Positions 50,349 to 58,739 of a DNA stretch of 64,000 nucleotides are shown piece after piece (position 1 is the first letter of the stretch; every line of letters begins with the position of its first letter). The position numbers were made by a program, and so were the translations under genes. The notes below the pieces were generated by a model. The model saw only the letters and a list, made by a program, of their open reading frames with translations. It did not search any database and had not been told where the DNA came from. This DNA comes from Collinsella aerofaciens (lineage in GTDB: Bacteria; Actinomycetota; Coriobacteriia; Coriobacteriales; Coriobacteriaceae), in assembly GCA_008671135.1 (NCBI GenBank), contig RQAP01000026.1, positions 1 to 64,000 of the forward strand, given 5' to 3'.

Positions 50349-52028
50349 ATGGCGGAGTTTATCTACCAGATGTATCAGGCTCGTAAGGCCCATGGCGACA
50401 AGGTGATCCTTGACGACGTGACCCTGAGCTTCTACCCCGGTGCCAAGATCGGCGTCGTGGGCCCCAACGGTATGGGCAAGTCGACCCTGCTCAAGATCAT
50501 GGCCGGCATCGAGGAGGTCTCCAACGGTGATGCCAAGCTCACTCCCGGCTACACCGTGGGCATCCTGCAGCAGGAGCCGCCGCTCGACGACGACAAGACC
50601 GTCATCGAGAACGTGCGCATGGCATTTGGCGACATGATCGCCAAGGTCGATCGCTTCAACAAAATCGGCGAGGAGATGTGCGACCCGGACTGCGACATGG
50701 ATGCCCTCATGGCCGAGATGGGCAAGCTCCAGGACGAGATCGACGCCGCCGACGGCTGGGATATCGATTCCAAGCTCGGTCAGGCCATGGACGCCCTGCA
50801 GCTGCCCGATTCCGACATGCCGGTTAACGTGCTTTCCGGCGGCGAGCGCCGTCGCGTGGCCCTGTGCAAGCTGTTGCTCGAGGCTCCCGACCTGCTGCTG
50901 CTCGACGAGCCCACAAACCACCTGGACGCCGAGTCGATCCTGTGGCTCGAGCATTTCCTGCACAACTACCAGGGTGCCGTGCTTGCCGTCACGCACGATC
51001 GCTACTTCCTGGATAATGTTGCCGAGTGGATCTGCGAGGTCGACCGCGGTCACCTTTATCCCTACAAGGGCAACTACTCCACGTATCTGGAGACCAAGGC
51101 CGCCCGCATCGAGGCGCAGGGCAACCGTGACGCCAAGCTCGCCAAGCGCATGGAGGCCGAGCTCGAGTGGGTGCGCAGCTCGCCCAAGGCTCGTCAGGCC
51201 AAGAACAAGGCCCGTTTGGCTCGCTACGAGGAGATGGAGGCCGAGGCCCGCGCAAGCCAGAAGCTCGACTGGACCGACATCCGCATTCCCGTTGGACCGC
51301 GTCTGGGCAACAAGGTGCTTGAGGCTCATCATCTGCACAAGGAATTCGATGGCCGCGTGCTCATCGATGACCTTTCGTTCACCCTGCCGCGCAACGGCAT
51401 CGTGGGCGTCATCGGCCCCAACGGTGTCGGTAAGACCACGCTGTTCAAGACGATTGTGGGTCTGGAGCCGCTGACTTCGGGCGAGCTCGAGGTGGGCGAG
51501 ACCGTCAAGATCTCTTACGTCGACCAGAACCGTTCTGGCATCGCCCCCGATAAGAACCTGTGGGAGGTCGTCTCGGACGGCCTGGACCACATGATGGTCG
51601 GCGAGACCGAGGTTCCGAGCCGCGCGTACGTGGCGAGCTTTGGCTTTAAGGGCCAGGACCAGCAGAAGCGTGCTGGCGTACTCTCCGGTGGCGAGCGCAA
51701 TCGTCTGAACCTGGCGCTCACGCTCAAGCAGGGCGGCAACCTGCTGCTCCTCGACGAGCCCACGAACGACCTCGACGTCGAGACGCTGTCCTCGCTCGAA
51801 GCGGCGCTGCTCGAGTTCCCGGGCTGCTCGGTGGTCATTAGCCACGACCGCATGTTCCTGGACCGCGTCGCCACGCACATTCTGGCGTGGGAGGGCACCG
51901 ACGAGAATCCGGGCAACTGGTATTGGTTCGAGGGCAACTTTGAGGCCTATCAAGCCAACCGTATCGAGCGCCTGGGCGAGGACGCAGCCCAGCCGCATCG
52001 TATCCACCGCAAGCTGACGCGCGACTAG
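50349..52028 (+). CDS. ettA: Energy-dependent translational throttle-type ABC-F protein
   Basis: A 559-residue soluble ABC-F protein with two ATPase domains and no membrane segment. The Walker A boxes are GPNGMGKST and GPNGVGKTT; the signatures LSGGERRRVALC and LSGGERNRLNLA; Walker B LLLLDEPTNHLD and LLLLDEPTNDLD. The inter-domain linker and PtIM segment (KMARQAKNKARL-like SSPKARQAKNKARLARYEEM) and the near-555 length match EttA, which acts at the ribosomal E site. ATG 50349 follows AAAGGATAAAACAGACAA. Confidence 0.93.
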   Translation: MAEFIYQMYQARKAHGDKVILDDVTLSFYPGAKIGVVGPNGMGKSTLLKIMAGIEEVSNGDAKLTPGYTVGILQQEPPLDDDKTVIENVRMAFGDMIAKVDRFNKIGEEMCDPDCDMDALMAEMGKLQDEIDAADGWDIDSKLGQAMDALQLPDSDMPVNVLSGGERRRVALCKLLLEAPDLLLLDEPTNHLDAESILWLEHFLHNYQGAVLAVTHDRYFLDNVAEWICEVDRGHLYPYKGNYSTYLETKAARIEAQGNRDAKLAKRMEAELEWVRSSPKARQAKNKARLARYEEMEAEARASQKLDWTDIRIPVGPRLGNKVLEAHHLHKEFDGRVLIDDLSFTLPRNGIVGVIGPNGVGKTTLFKTIVGLEPLTSGELEVGETVKISYVDQNRSGIAPDKNLWEVVSDGLDHMMVGETEVPSRAYVASFGFKGQDQQKRAGVLSGGERNRLNLALTLKQGGNLLLLDEPTNDLDVETLSSLEAALLEFPGCSVVISHDRMFLDRVATHILAWEGTDENPGNWYWFEGNFEAYQANRIERLGEDAAQPHRIHRKLTRD

Positions 52029-52038
52029 TAGCAAGTAG

Positions 52039-52067
52039 AAAGGCCGCCACCAAGGGCGGCCTTTCTT
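52039..52067 (+). terminator. Terminator after ettA
   Basis: AAAGGCCGCC pairs with GGCGGCCTTT around ACCAAG, followed by CTTG; a classical hairpin at the boundary to the AT-richer segment. Confidence 0.85.
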
Positions 52068-52307
52068 GTAGCGATTGCACTGCAGCTATGCCCTGGCTGC
52101 TGGTTTGATTCATAATCAAAGTCATCTCTTTGGGATTAAAGCCCGTTTTTGCTATGAGTGATTTTCTAATTCCGTTTAAAACGTAAAGACGCATTGGGTT
52201 GCAAGAACATAAGCAAATCGAATTGAAATATAACCAGTGCTGTAACGTTAAAAAAAGATTATAGAATAGGAGTACCTTATAAGTCGCTTCTCTAGAAAGA
52301 AGAACAT

Positions 52308-53435
52308 ATGCTTTCGCGTCGTCGTTTTCTGCAACTTGTCGCGTCTTCAATTGTCGCCTTAGCCGCACGTCCGAAAGAGGTTTTTGCTTCGACGGGCAAT
52401 ATTGATGGTGAGCAGATACAATTTACTTCTGAAATTGCGCAAGAGCTTGCCGATAAATATATAAAGGGACTCCTCGGCTATTCGTATACGCCTTCTGACC
52501 CTATTCCTTTTGTAGATGTTGATGGGTCCCCGCTTGGTTACATTGTTCCGGTTGTGACATCCAATAGAGCCGCGGGCTATTTGGTTTTAGATGCTTCAGA
52601 TGATGAAATACTTACGGGATATCGTTTTGGAGACGGCTTAGTCAGCCCTATGGATCGGGGAGGAGATCTTGGTGTCGAGTCTTATTCGTTCAATAACCCA
52701 GTCGTAATGATCAATCCATTCGAATTCGGCGTGCAATCTTTGGACGGTTCAATAACAACAAATTGCGGAAGAACAATCCCGGCTGTTTCCATAGAAGGAC
52801 GGCCTGTCGTTTTATCGAATAAACCTTCAAGCTGGAACGATGTTGTAATTTACGCAACTCAAATGCAGGATTACACAGTATCTGGATTTCGTTCCATTTC
52901 TCAGTTTATGTCATATGATGAAAGCGAGATTAAGAGGCTTACCGCCCACTATGCTTGTATGGTGACAGCTTTTTCGAACGTTGCGGAACTGTATGGCATT
53001 GCCAATTTATATAGCGACCCTTCGCAATATATGCAGATATGGAATTACACCAATACCCATGCTCTTTCCGATGAAGAACAGACTGTTCCCGGCGTTGTTT
53101 TGGGTGGAACGCCGATATCAACCTGTGCAACGGGGTTTACAAATTACTGCGCAAGCAGAGGAAGTACTCTTATCGCCCGCGCTGTCTCCTCTCCGGCTAT
53201 CGCGAGCATTCAAAATGAGATTAACTCTAATAGACCGAATGTTATACATGCGAGTTTGTACAACGGATCAGCCCATTCTGTAACAGCGGAGGCTTACGCC
53301 ACACTTACTGGTAAGAAAACTGGAGAGACAAGGCAGATGATTGGCATAGCGGACGGCTGGAATTCATCTTTATCCTTCCTGAAGTATGATCAGAGCTATT
53401 ATGCGTGGACTTATGGAACGACTTTTTCGAAGTAG
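52308..53435 (+). CDS. Tat-exported papain-like cysteine protease candidate
   Basis: A 375-residue secreted protein. The N-terminus SRRRFLQLVASSIVALA is a clear twin-arginine signal. The mature part shows a Cys in LTAHYACMVTAFSNVAELYGI, a His in YNGSAHSVTAEAY and an Asn in IADGWNSSLSF, which resembles the Cys-His-Asn layout of streptopain (C10) and C39-like proteases, though overall similarity is weak. Codon use is much AT-richer than the neighbours on both sides, suggesting transfer. ATG 52308 is preceded by AGAAAGAAGAACAT. A lipoprotein gene overlaps its 3' end. Confidence 0.6.
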   Translation: MLSRRRFLQLVASSIVALAARPKEVFASTGNIDGEQIQFTSEIAQELADKYIKGLLGYSYTPSDPIPFVDVDGSPLGYIVPVVTSNRAAGYLVLDASDDEILTGYRFGDGLVSPMDRGGDLGVESYSFNNPVVMINPFEFGVQSLDGSITTNCGRTIPAVSIEGRPVVLSNKPSSWNDVVIYATQMQDYTVSGFRSISQFMSYDESEIKRLTAHYACMVTAFSNVAELYGIANLYSDPSQYMQIWNYTNTHALSDEEQTVPGVVLGGTPISTCATGFTNYCASRGSTLIARAVSSPAIASIQNEINSNRPNVIHASLYNGSAHSVTAEAYATLTGKKTGETRQMIGIADGWNSSLSFLKYDQSYYAWTYGTTFSK

Positions 53436-53814
53436 GGCGATTCGTCTAGCTCTGTCTTTGGTGCTGATGGCTTCATTGGTGGGCTGTTCAACAAAGGAAG
53501 AGATATCGCGCGGAGGTTCCGGAGAAGTGACTGCGACAGACTCAGGTTCATTAGAAATAGCTGGCGGGCATGCCGATGTGATGTTACAAGGAAAAGGCGT
53601 GCTTAGGTCGATTGATGCTGAAGACGCTGTCTGCTCAATAGAGGATTTGAAGACAGGTGAAACTGCATCGTACCGTGTTTCAGATAATGCTGCGAATATG
53701 ATTGAGTCGATACCGATTGGAGCACAAGTTTCTTTTAGGTATTTTGCTCCGCAACTTGAGGAGGAGCTTGCTTCTCTGGTGTCTATATGTGCTGATGACA
53801 GCCAAAAGGTCTGA
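53413..53814 (+). CDS. Small lipoprotein next to the protease candidate
   Basis: A 133-residue protein with a lipoprotein signal (ALSLVLMASLVGCSTKEE; lipidated Cys near 25). The mature part is an OB- or beta-barrel-like domain of about 80 residues (GVLRSIDAEDAVCSIEDLKTGETASYRVSD). No family is recognised. It overlaps the end of the protease gene, so they are translationally coupled. Starts at 53386, 53401 and 53413 are all possible; 53413 gives the most usual signal-peptide length. A binding role for the protease is speculative. Confidence 0.6.
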   Translation: MERLFRSRAIRLALSLVLMASLVGCSTKEEISRGGSGEVTATDSGSLEIAGGHADVMLQGKGVLRSIDAEDAVCSIEDLKTGETASYRVSDNAANMIESIPIGAQVSFRYFAPQLEEELASLVSICADDSQKV

Positions 53815-53818
53815 TTTC

Positions 53819-53860
53819 AAACGGCCCTGGATGGTCAAATGGCTATCCAGGGCCGTTTTG
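53819..53860. terminator. Bidirectional terminator
   Basis: AAACGGCCCTGGAT pairs with ATCCAGGGCCGTTT over a 12-nt loop, with T/A runs at both ends. It separates the lipoprotein gene from the convergent gene at 53861. Confidence 0.88.
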
Positions 53861-55132
53861 TCACTCGGCCGGGGCGTTGACCTTGTCGATGACCCAGGCG
53901 GCACCGAGGCCACCGGTGGTGTTGTGGCGGATGCGCACAGTGACTTCGTGGCGCTCGCCGGCCTGCGGGTAGCGCAGGGGGAAGCTTGCGCGGTTTCGCG
54001 CGGCCTCGATGGTACCGCGCTCGCGGGCAATCCAGTAGTACTCGCCGACGATGCCGAGCGTGTCGGCGCCGTAGGGGAGATAGGTCGACAGCTGGTGCAG
54101 AAGCGGGCCGGGGCAGAAGACTTCGGTTGCGAAATCGACGGGGAAGTCCTCGGGGATGGCGGGCGCTGCAGGTGCGGGGGTTGGGGCCGCTGCGGGTACC
54201 GAAGCCGGTGCCGGTGCGGGAATTCGGTCGCAAGCAGCGGCGGGCACGGATTCGATGACGGGTGCGGGCTCCAGCGTCGCTTCCGGCTTGATCGTGGAAT
54301 CTGCGGGCTTCACGGTGACGGGCGCGTCTGCAGCTGCAGTTTCAACCTCAACCTGCGTCGCGTTCTCGTTCTCGACGCTCGACTTTGCCTCGATGGGCGT
54401 GGATGCCATGGTGGTGATGCCGGCGTTGGCGTTCTCGGGGTCATAGACGACCGTGAGCGAGATGGCGGGCTGCGGCGTCTCGGGCTCCGGCGCCGACTCG
54501 GTAGCGTCTTGATCGGCGGGCTCGTCGGACTGATCGTCCTCAGCCTCGTTGCCAAAGACATCGCTGTTTTGGAACGCAGGCGTCTCGGGTTGGTCAGCAG
54601 CTTCTTCGGTTGTCGACTTGGGCGCTTCGTTGAGCTCCGCAGTGGCTTCCTGCTCGGATATGACTTCGGGATCGGTCGTGGCGGCGATTTCGGTTTCGGC
54701 TTCTGCTGTTACCTCAATAGCGACTTCGGTTACGGGCTCGGGCTCGGGACGCTTAACGTGCTTGGGACGCACGGCCTTGAGGTCCTTCTCACCGCGCTTT
54801 TTCTTTTTGTAGGACTGCTTGGCGCCCTTGGCAGCCTTGGGCTTGTCCTCGCCCTTGGCAAGTGCGGCATCCCAGGCCTCGTTGGCGATGACGGTGGCAT
54901 ACAGGCGGCCGCCTTTAAAGACGGTCAGCTTAATGCAGTCGTCGAGCTCCTCGAGCAGCTCGCGCGTGGACTCGAAGCCCAAGTCATAAGCGGTCATGTC
55001 GCCAGCGGCGAGCGCCTCCTCGACCTGCGTCATAAACGTTTGCTTGCCACATCCAATCGCATCGCGCAGCAGGCGATACAGATAGATGTGGTTGCCCAGC
55101 GAAAGCGTGGGCCTAACTATTGTCTTGCTCAT
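53861..55132 (-). CDS. Modular protein: helical N-terminal domain, acidic low-complexity middle, conserved C-terminal domain
   Basis: A 423-residue cytoplasmic protein. The first about 95 residues form a helical domain with a beta-hairpin (MTAYDLGFESTRELLEELDDCIKLTVFKGGRLYATVI) that looks like an OST-HTH/LOTUS RNA-binding fold. A Lys-rich linker (KQSYKKKKRGEKDLK) leads to about 200 residues of Glu/Pro/Ala-rich low complexity, and the last 90 residues (FCPGPLLHQLSTYLPYGADTLGI...) form another compact domain. ATG 55132 follows AGAGGAGATTTGCC. The LOTUS comparison is by eye only. Confidence 0.6.
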   Translation of the reverse strand: MSKTIVRPTLSLGNHIYLYRLLRDAIGCGKQTFMTQVEEALAAGDMTAYDLGFESTRELLEELDDCIKLTVFKGGRLYATVIANEAWDAALAKGEDKPKAAKGAKQSYKKKKRGEKDLKAVRPKHVKRPEPEPVTEVAIEVTAEAETEIAATTDPEVISEQEATAELNEAPKSTTEEAADQPETPAFQNSDVFGNEAEDDQSDEPADQDATESAPEPETPQPAISLTVVYDPENANAGITTMASTPIEAKSSVENENATQVEVETAAADAPVTVKPADSTIKPEATLEPAPVIESVPAAACDRIPAPAPASVPAAAPTPAPAAPAIPEDFPVDFATEVFCPGPLLHQLSTYLPYGADTLGIVGEYYWIARERGTIEAARNRASFPLRYPQAGERHEVTVRIRHNTTGGLGAAWVIDKVNAPAE

Positions 55133-55204
55133 GGCAAATCTCCTCTTTACACATGTAAAGCATCTTACCATCGCATGGCGTTCGCCATGGCGGCGCCCAA
55201 GGCA

Positions 55205-55238
55205 AACGGGCGCGAACCGCTTTCGATTCGCGCCCGTT
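55205..55238 (-). terminator. Terminator-like hairpin
   Basis: AACGGGCGCGAA pairs with TTCGCGCCCGTT (12 bp). It lies in the gap between the two minus-strand genes, so can end the upstream one. Confidence 0.7.
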
Positions 55239-55272
55239 GTACAGGTCGGTTATCTATGAGAGGCAAACGTGC

Positions 55273-56235
55273 TTAGTTGCCCGATGCCGTGCCTTGGCTC
55301 GAGTTGTCAGATGCCGTGCCGGACGCGGTTCCGCTCGAGCTGTTCGAGCTGTTGGTGTTGCTGCTGTCTGTTGTGCCCGTTCCCGACGTGGTGTCGCTCG
55401 TCTGGCCGCCCGTGCTCGGCTGCGAACCGTCAGTCGTTTGGCTTGAGTCGGTCGTGCCGGACGGCGTGCTGCTGTTGGCCGTAGAGGAATCGGTGCCCTG
55501 CGATTGGTTTTGGGCGTTCGAGGACGAATTGGCAGAGGTAGAACTGTCTTGCGTATCGTCCGTCTGTGCCTGCTGATCCTGCGACTGGGTGTTGCCATTT
55601 GCATCGCTCTCGGTCGTGCGCGACGAAAGGATTGGCTCGGGACGCTCGCCCAGACCCTCACCGGCGGTGGTGATAAGGATGGCAGCGGTGCAGGCGATAA
55701 CCGCGACGATGGCGATGGCGATCGAGAAGATGATGACCTTCTTTTGCGTCTGGCTGCGCTCTGTCGCCGCCTTGGCGCGCAGGCTGTCGGGTGCGACGCG
55801 CGCCGTGGTCGCGCGCCCTGCAATCTGGCGCATCTCCTGGGTAGTCGCGGCGCCGCCTAAGTGCTCCTCGGCATTTAATTCAACGGGTTCATAGGCGCCG
55901 GCGGGGTAGTCGACGGTGGCGTGCGTACCTTTGAGGGCTTCGGCGCTGGCAGAGATAAAGTGGCGGTAGACCTGCGAGGACACAACGGTGATGACCGAGC
56001 TCACAGCGGCACCGATCACCGATCCGGCGATACCGATCTTGGAGGCAAGCGCGACGCTCGTAGCGGCAGCTGCGGCGCCGGCGATGATCTGGGGAATGGA
56101 AATGTCGTCAAACAGGCCCTTTTTGGGCGCGATGGCCATGGTCTGGCCGATGGAATGGTTTTCGTGAACGCCGTTGTTGAGCGATGCCGGCGTCATGACA
56201 CGTGTGCGCGGCGCGTCGGTGTACTTGGTTGTCAT
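55273..56235 (-). CDS. Membrane protein with Ser/Thr-rich extracellular tail
   Basis: A 320-residue protein. Two hydrophobic regions (about 45-85 and 172-195; IIFSIAIAIVAVIACTAAILI) suggest membrane anchoring, followed by a 100-residue Ser/Thr/Gly/Asn-rich tail typical of flexible surface spacers. The first Ala-rich stretch contains several Gly that could form a hairpin in the membrane. No enzymatic motif is seen. ATG 56235 follows GGGAGGACCCCGT. Confidence 0.7.
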   Translation of the reverse strand: MTTKYTDAPRTRVMTPASLNNGVHENHSIGQTMAIAPKKGLFDDISIPQIIAGAAAAATSVALASKIGIAGSVIGAAVSSVITVVSSQVYRHFISASAEALKGTHATVDYPAGAYEPVELNAEEHLGGAATTQEMRQIAGRATTARVAPDSLRAKAATERSQTQKKVIIFSIAIAIVAVIACTAAILITTAGEGLGERPEPILSSRTTESDANGNTQSQDQQAQTDDTQDSSTSANSSSNAQNQSQGTDSSTANSSTPSGTTDSSQTTDGSQPSTGGQTSDTTSGTGTTDSSNTNSSNSSSGTASGTASDNSSQGTASGN

Positions 56236-56406
56236 ACGGGGTCCTCCCGGTGTAAATCTGCTTCGTTTCGTGTAGCCATCAGGGTACCCACCAGATGTGA
56301 ATCGTACGTGACATTTAACAGATACCATCAACTCATCAAGGGGGCTTGCTGTCTTTGGTGCAATAGCTTGATGCTAAACTGGATTAACGATTGCGAGGTG
56401 GTTTAC

Positions 56407-56628
56407 GTGATGTACCCGTATATGACATTCGAAGACGGTACCGAGGTCGTTCATTCTGACCTGATAACAGATGGGGATATCGAAAAGGTTATCGTGCATT
56501 TTGAACGACCGACGGTAGAGGGCTTCGACTCCGCTCGCTGTGAGTTGCCTTCCTGTTCGTGGACTGACTGGGAAGGGCATTTTACTCAGAGTGAAAAACG
56601 AGCTTTCGAAGAGTGTTTGAGCAAATAA
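56407..56628 (+). CDS. Small acidic hypothetical protein
   Basis: A 73-residue protein (72 if translated from ATG 56410) with no membrane segment. It ends WTDWEGHFTQSEKRAFEECLSK. GTG 56407 is 8 nt after GAGG. AT-richer than the preceding genes, it may belong with the island downstream or be an independent cytoplasmic protein. The family is unknown. Confidence 0.6.
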   Translation: MMYPYMTFEDGTEVVHSDLITDGDIEKVIVHFERPTVEGFDSARCELPSCSWTDWEGHFTQSEKRAFEECLSK

Positions 56629-56636
56629 GTTAGATT

Positions 56637-56654
56637 AGTTCGAGTTTAGTTCGA
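56637..56654 (+). promoter_or_regulatory. Direct repeat upstream of the DUF2087 gene
   Basis: AGTTCGA occurs twice 11 bp apart (56637-56643 and 56648-56654), one helical turn, the arrangement of a tandem regulator-binding site. It lies about 75 bp before the DUF2087 start. The regulator is unknown. Confidence 0.4.
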
Positions 56655-56728
56655 ATAAAGAAGCCGAATACGATGACCTAAAGCGTATGCATTTTTAGTA
56701 TTAGATGCGTATGAAATGGAGGATGTGA

Positions 56729-57010
56729 ATGGATGAGCTAATAGACTTTAAAAAACGATTTCTCAAGAATGGCGAGCTGGTTTCAATTCCAAAAAAGGAA
56801 AGCTATAAAAGAATCATGCTGCTATGGGCCGTCTCTTTCTTTGAATTAAATACAAGTTATACGGAGCTTCAGGTTAATCGTGTGCTGTCACAGCTCTATC
56901 CTGATTATGCCGTGTTGAGGCGGTACTTGGTTGATTATGGATTCCTATTAAGGGATGAGCGAGGCCTGAAATACGAGGTTAATCCTGATGTTCACGGTAT
57001 TGAGAGCTAG
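56729..57010 (+). CDS. DUF2087-domain protein
   Basis: A 93-residue protein fully covered by a DUF2087 domain (ELVSIPKKESYKRIMLLWAVSFFELNTSYTELQVNRVLSQLYPDYAVLRRYLVDYGFLLRDERG). The family looks like a winged helix and is often joined to ArsR/MarR regulators, so this may be a small DNA-binding regulator of the operon. ATG 56729 follows GGAGGATGTGA. It overlaps the MFS gene by 23 nt. Confidence 0.85.
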   Translation: MDELIDFKKRFLKNGELVSIPKKESYKRIMLLWAVSFFELNTSYTELQVNRVLSQLYPDYAVLRRYLVDYGFLLRDERGLKYEVNPDVHGIES

Positions 57011-58172
57011 CCGTCCGGTTCGGGTCCTATATATTGCTAGAGGGATAAGCGAAATAGGCAATTGGTGTGCGAATATTGCTTTGCCAATGCTGATTTACGA
57101 GGTAACTCACGATGTTTCTGCAACTGCTTTGATGGTCTGCTGCAGATTTGCCCCCGCTCTGTTTTCAGTTGCGCTCGCGCAGCTGCCTCAGAAGATGGGT
57201 ATCGGGACACTGCAGGCCATGAGATTGGCAGACTTAATTCGCGCGGGATTATTCGTTTGCTATATTTTTGTTGATAGTAAATGGAGTATGTTTGCTATTA
57301 CGTGCGCGGTATCGCTTTGCCGAACGGTTGAAATGCCCTGCTTTTACTCGTTGTTAAGAGCCAATACGAATAGTATCAATCGCGACGTAATTAATAATTC
57401 GTTTGGGTTTCTGCAGAATTTGATGATGGTTCTGGGGCCAGTTGCCGGCGGTTTTGTTGTCGCTCAATTTGGGGCGGAGGCTGTTCTTGCATTAGACGCG
57501 CTTTCTTTTGCCGCGTCGTTCTGGTTGCTGCGAGATGTTCCGTCGGTTATCGAGGTTAATGATAAAGAGGGGATAAGCAAAAATGAAAAAAACTGGACTG
57601 CATTTAGTGATCTTAACGCGAAGCACTTGGCAATTGGTTTCCTATTAATCGATATTTCTAGTGGCGTGGCATTCGGCTCTCTGAATTCTCTTTTGCCAGC
57701 TATAGCGCAATTGCAATTTGACTCGTCATCGATACAATACGGATTCCTTCAGAGTAGTCTTACAATCGGACTGTTGTTCGGAAATACAATATACGGTCGT
57801 TTAATCAGTGGTTCCGATTGCGTTAAATCATATTGTTTTGTGACGTATCTTGCGCTCGGTGCGTATCTGGCGTTTGGCTATCGCTATGCGTCTGGGATAT
57901 CGTTTATTTTCCTTTTTATCGTCGGTGCCGGAAACGCCATTCAAGATGTGCTTCTCATAACATCGCTGCAGGATTTGGCGAGAGACGGATCTGAATCGAT
58001 GAGCCTGTTTTCAATTAGGGAGTCTTTGCAATCGGTTGCTGTTGTTATTTCAACACTCCTTGTTTCGCTGTTCACGAGCATCGCGATGTTCTCAATTCTC
58101 GTTACAGGACTTGGTGTATTTTCAATTATGATGGTAGTTGTGTTTCAATTGAATTATTTGCGAAAGATGTGA
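56988..58172 (+). CDS. MFS transporter, probable peptide/drug exporter
   Basis: A 394-residue major facilitator with 10-12 predicted membrane helices. It starts RASRPVRVLYIARGISEIGNWCANIALPMLIYEVTHDVSATALM, typical of the MFS_3-type efflux group. It lies between the DUF2087 gene and the radical SAM gene with overlapping or near-touching reading frames, suggesting that it exports the locus product. ATG 56988 follows CGAGGTTAATCCTG. AT-rich codon use matches the rest of the island. Confidence 0.88.
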   Translation: MFTVLRASRPVRVLYIARGISEIGNWCANIALPMLIYEVTHDVSATALMVCCRFAPALFSVALAQLPQKMGIGTLQAMRLADLIRAGLFVCYIFVDSKWSMFAITCAVSLCRTVEMPCFYSLLRANTNSINRDVINNSFGFLQNLMMVLGPVAGGFVVAQFGAEAVLALDALSFAASFWLLRDVPSVIEVNDKEGISKNEKNWTAFSDLNAKHLAIGFLLIDISSGVAFGSLNSLLPAIAQLQFDSSSIQYGFLQSSLTIGLLFGNTIYGRLISGSDCVKSYCFVTYLALGAYLAFGYRYASGISFIFLFIVGAGNAIQDVLLITSLQDLARDGSESMSLFSIRESLQSVAVVISTLLVSLFTSIAMFSILVTGLGVFSIMMVVVFQLNYLRKM

Positions 58173-58179
58173 CGTTGAT

Positions 58180-58662
58180 ATGCCTAAAACGCTTTTAGTA
58201 TTTCCCCCAGGATGGAGTCCAGTGGGGCCGTATCTTGCCTTGCCTGTTTTGAAGTCATATCTTCAAGAGGTTGAACAATACAAAGTTGACATTGTTGACT
58301 TAAACGTGGAATTTTACGATGACCTCCTATCTTTTAGACATGTCGAAGAGTGCTGTAAAAGGTATCGGGAATCAAAGGATTCGTTTAGTTCGAATGTTCA
58401 ATTAACAATCGAGTTGATACAAAAGTCAGCACTTAATGTTGACGAGGCAAAAGATATTTTCAGATCGAAGAGATACTTTAATCTAAAAGAAAGACAATAT
58501 GCTGAAAACATTTTTAGAAATGCACTCTATATCATAAATCACGTCTCATATGGAGTTAAATACACGTTCAACTCCATAGATCTGCCCTATGATTATTATT
58601 CGACACCAGAAATAATGAAATCGCTTGCGGATACCTTGCATAATCCGTTTATTTCCTTCTAA
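58180..58662 (+). pseudogene. N-terminal fragment of a B12-binding radical SAM protein (interrupted by a 20-bp duplication)
   Basis: This frame encodes 160 residues, MPKTLLVFPPGWSPVGPYLALPVLKSYLQ..., the start of a cobalamin-binding-type domain. It ends at a TAA (58660-58662) created at the junction of an exact 20-bp tandem duplication. Loss of one copy joins it in frame to the next feature (58180 and the shifted 58740 share the same phase), yielding one 773-residue enzyme. So the fragment is an interrupted gene rather than an independent small protein. Its start is 8 nt after the MFS stop. Confidence 0.85.
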
Positions 58663-58681
58663 ATCCGTTTATTTCCTTCTA
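58642..58681 (+). repeat. Exact 20-bp tandem duplication
   Basis: AATCCGTTTATTTCCTTCTA occurs at 58642-58661 and directly again at 58662-58681. The junction makes an in-frame TAA and shifts the frame by two. A single copy would leave the radical SAM gene open. It could be a recent slippage mutation or a reversible switch. Confidence 0.95.
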
Positions 58682-58739
58682 TGAAACTGCCTTTCTTAAG
58701 CGTATTCAGAGGGAAAAAATCGAGTTTATTGGGATTTCG

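Noticed and set aside
50001..52034. Long minus-strand open frame opposite ettA
   Set aside because: It is an antisense shadow of a highly biased gene.
56637..56654. LexA box before the DUF2087 gene
   Set aside because: AGTTCGA repeats have a direct orientation and the dyad spacing is 13 rather than 14; it does not match the LexA form seen at 37412-37442.
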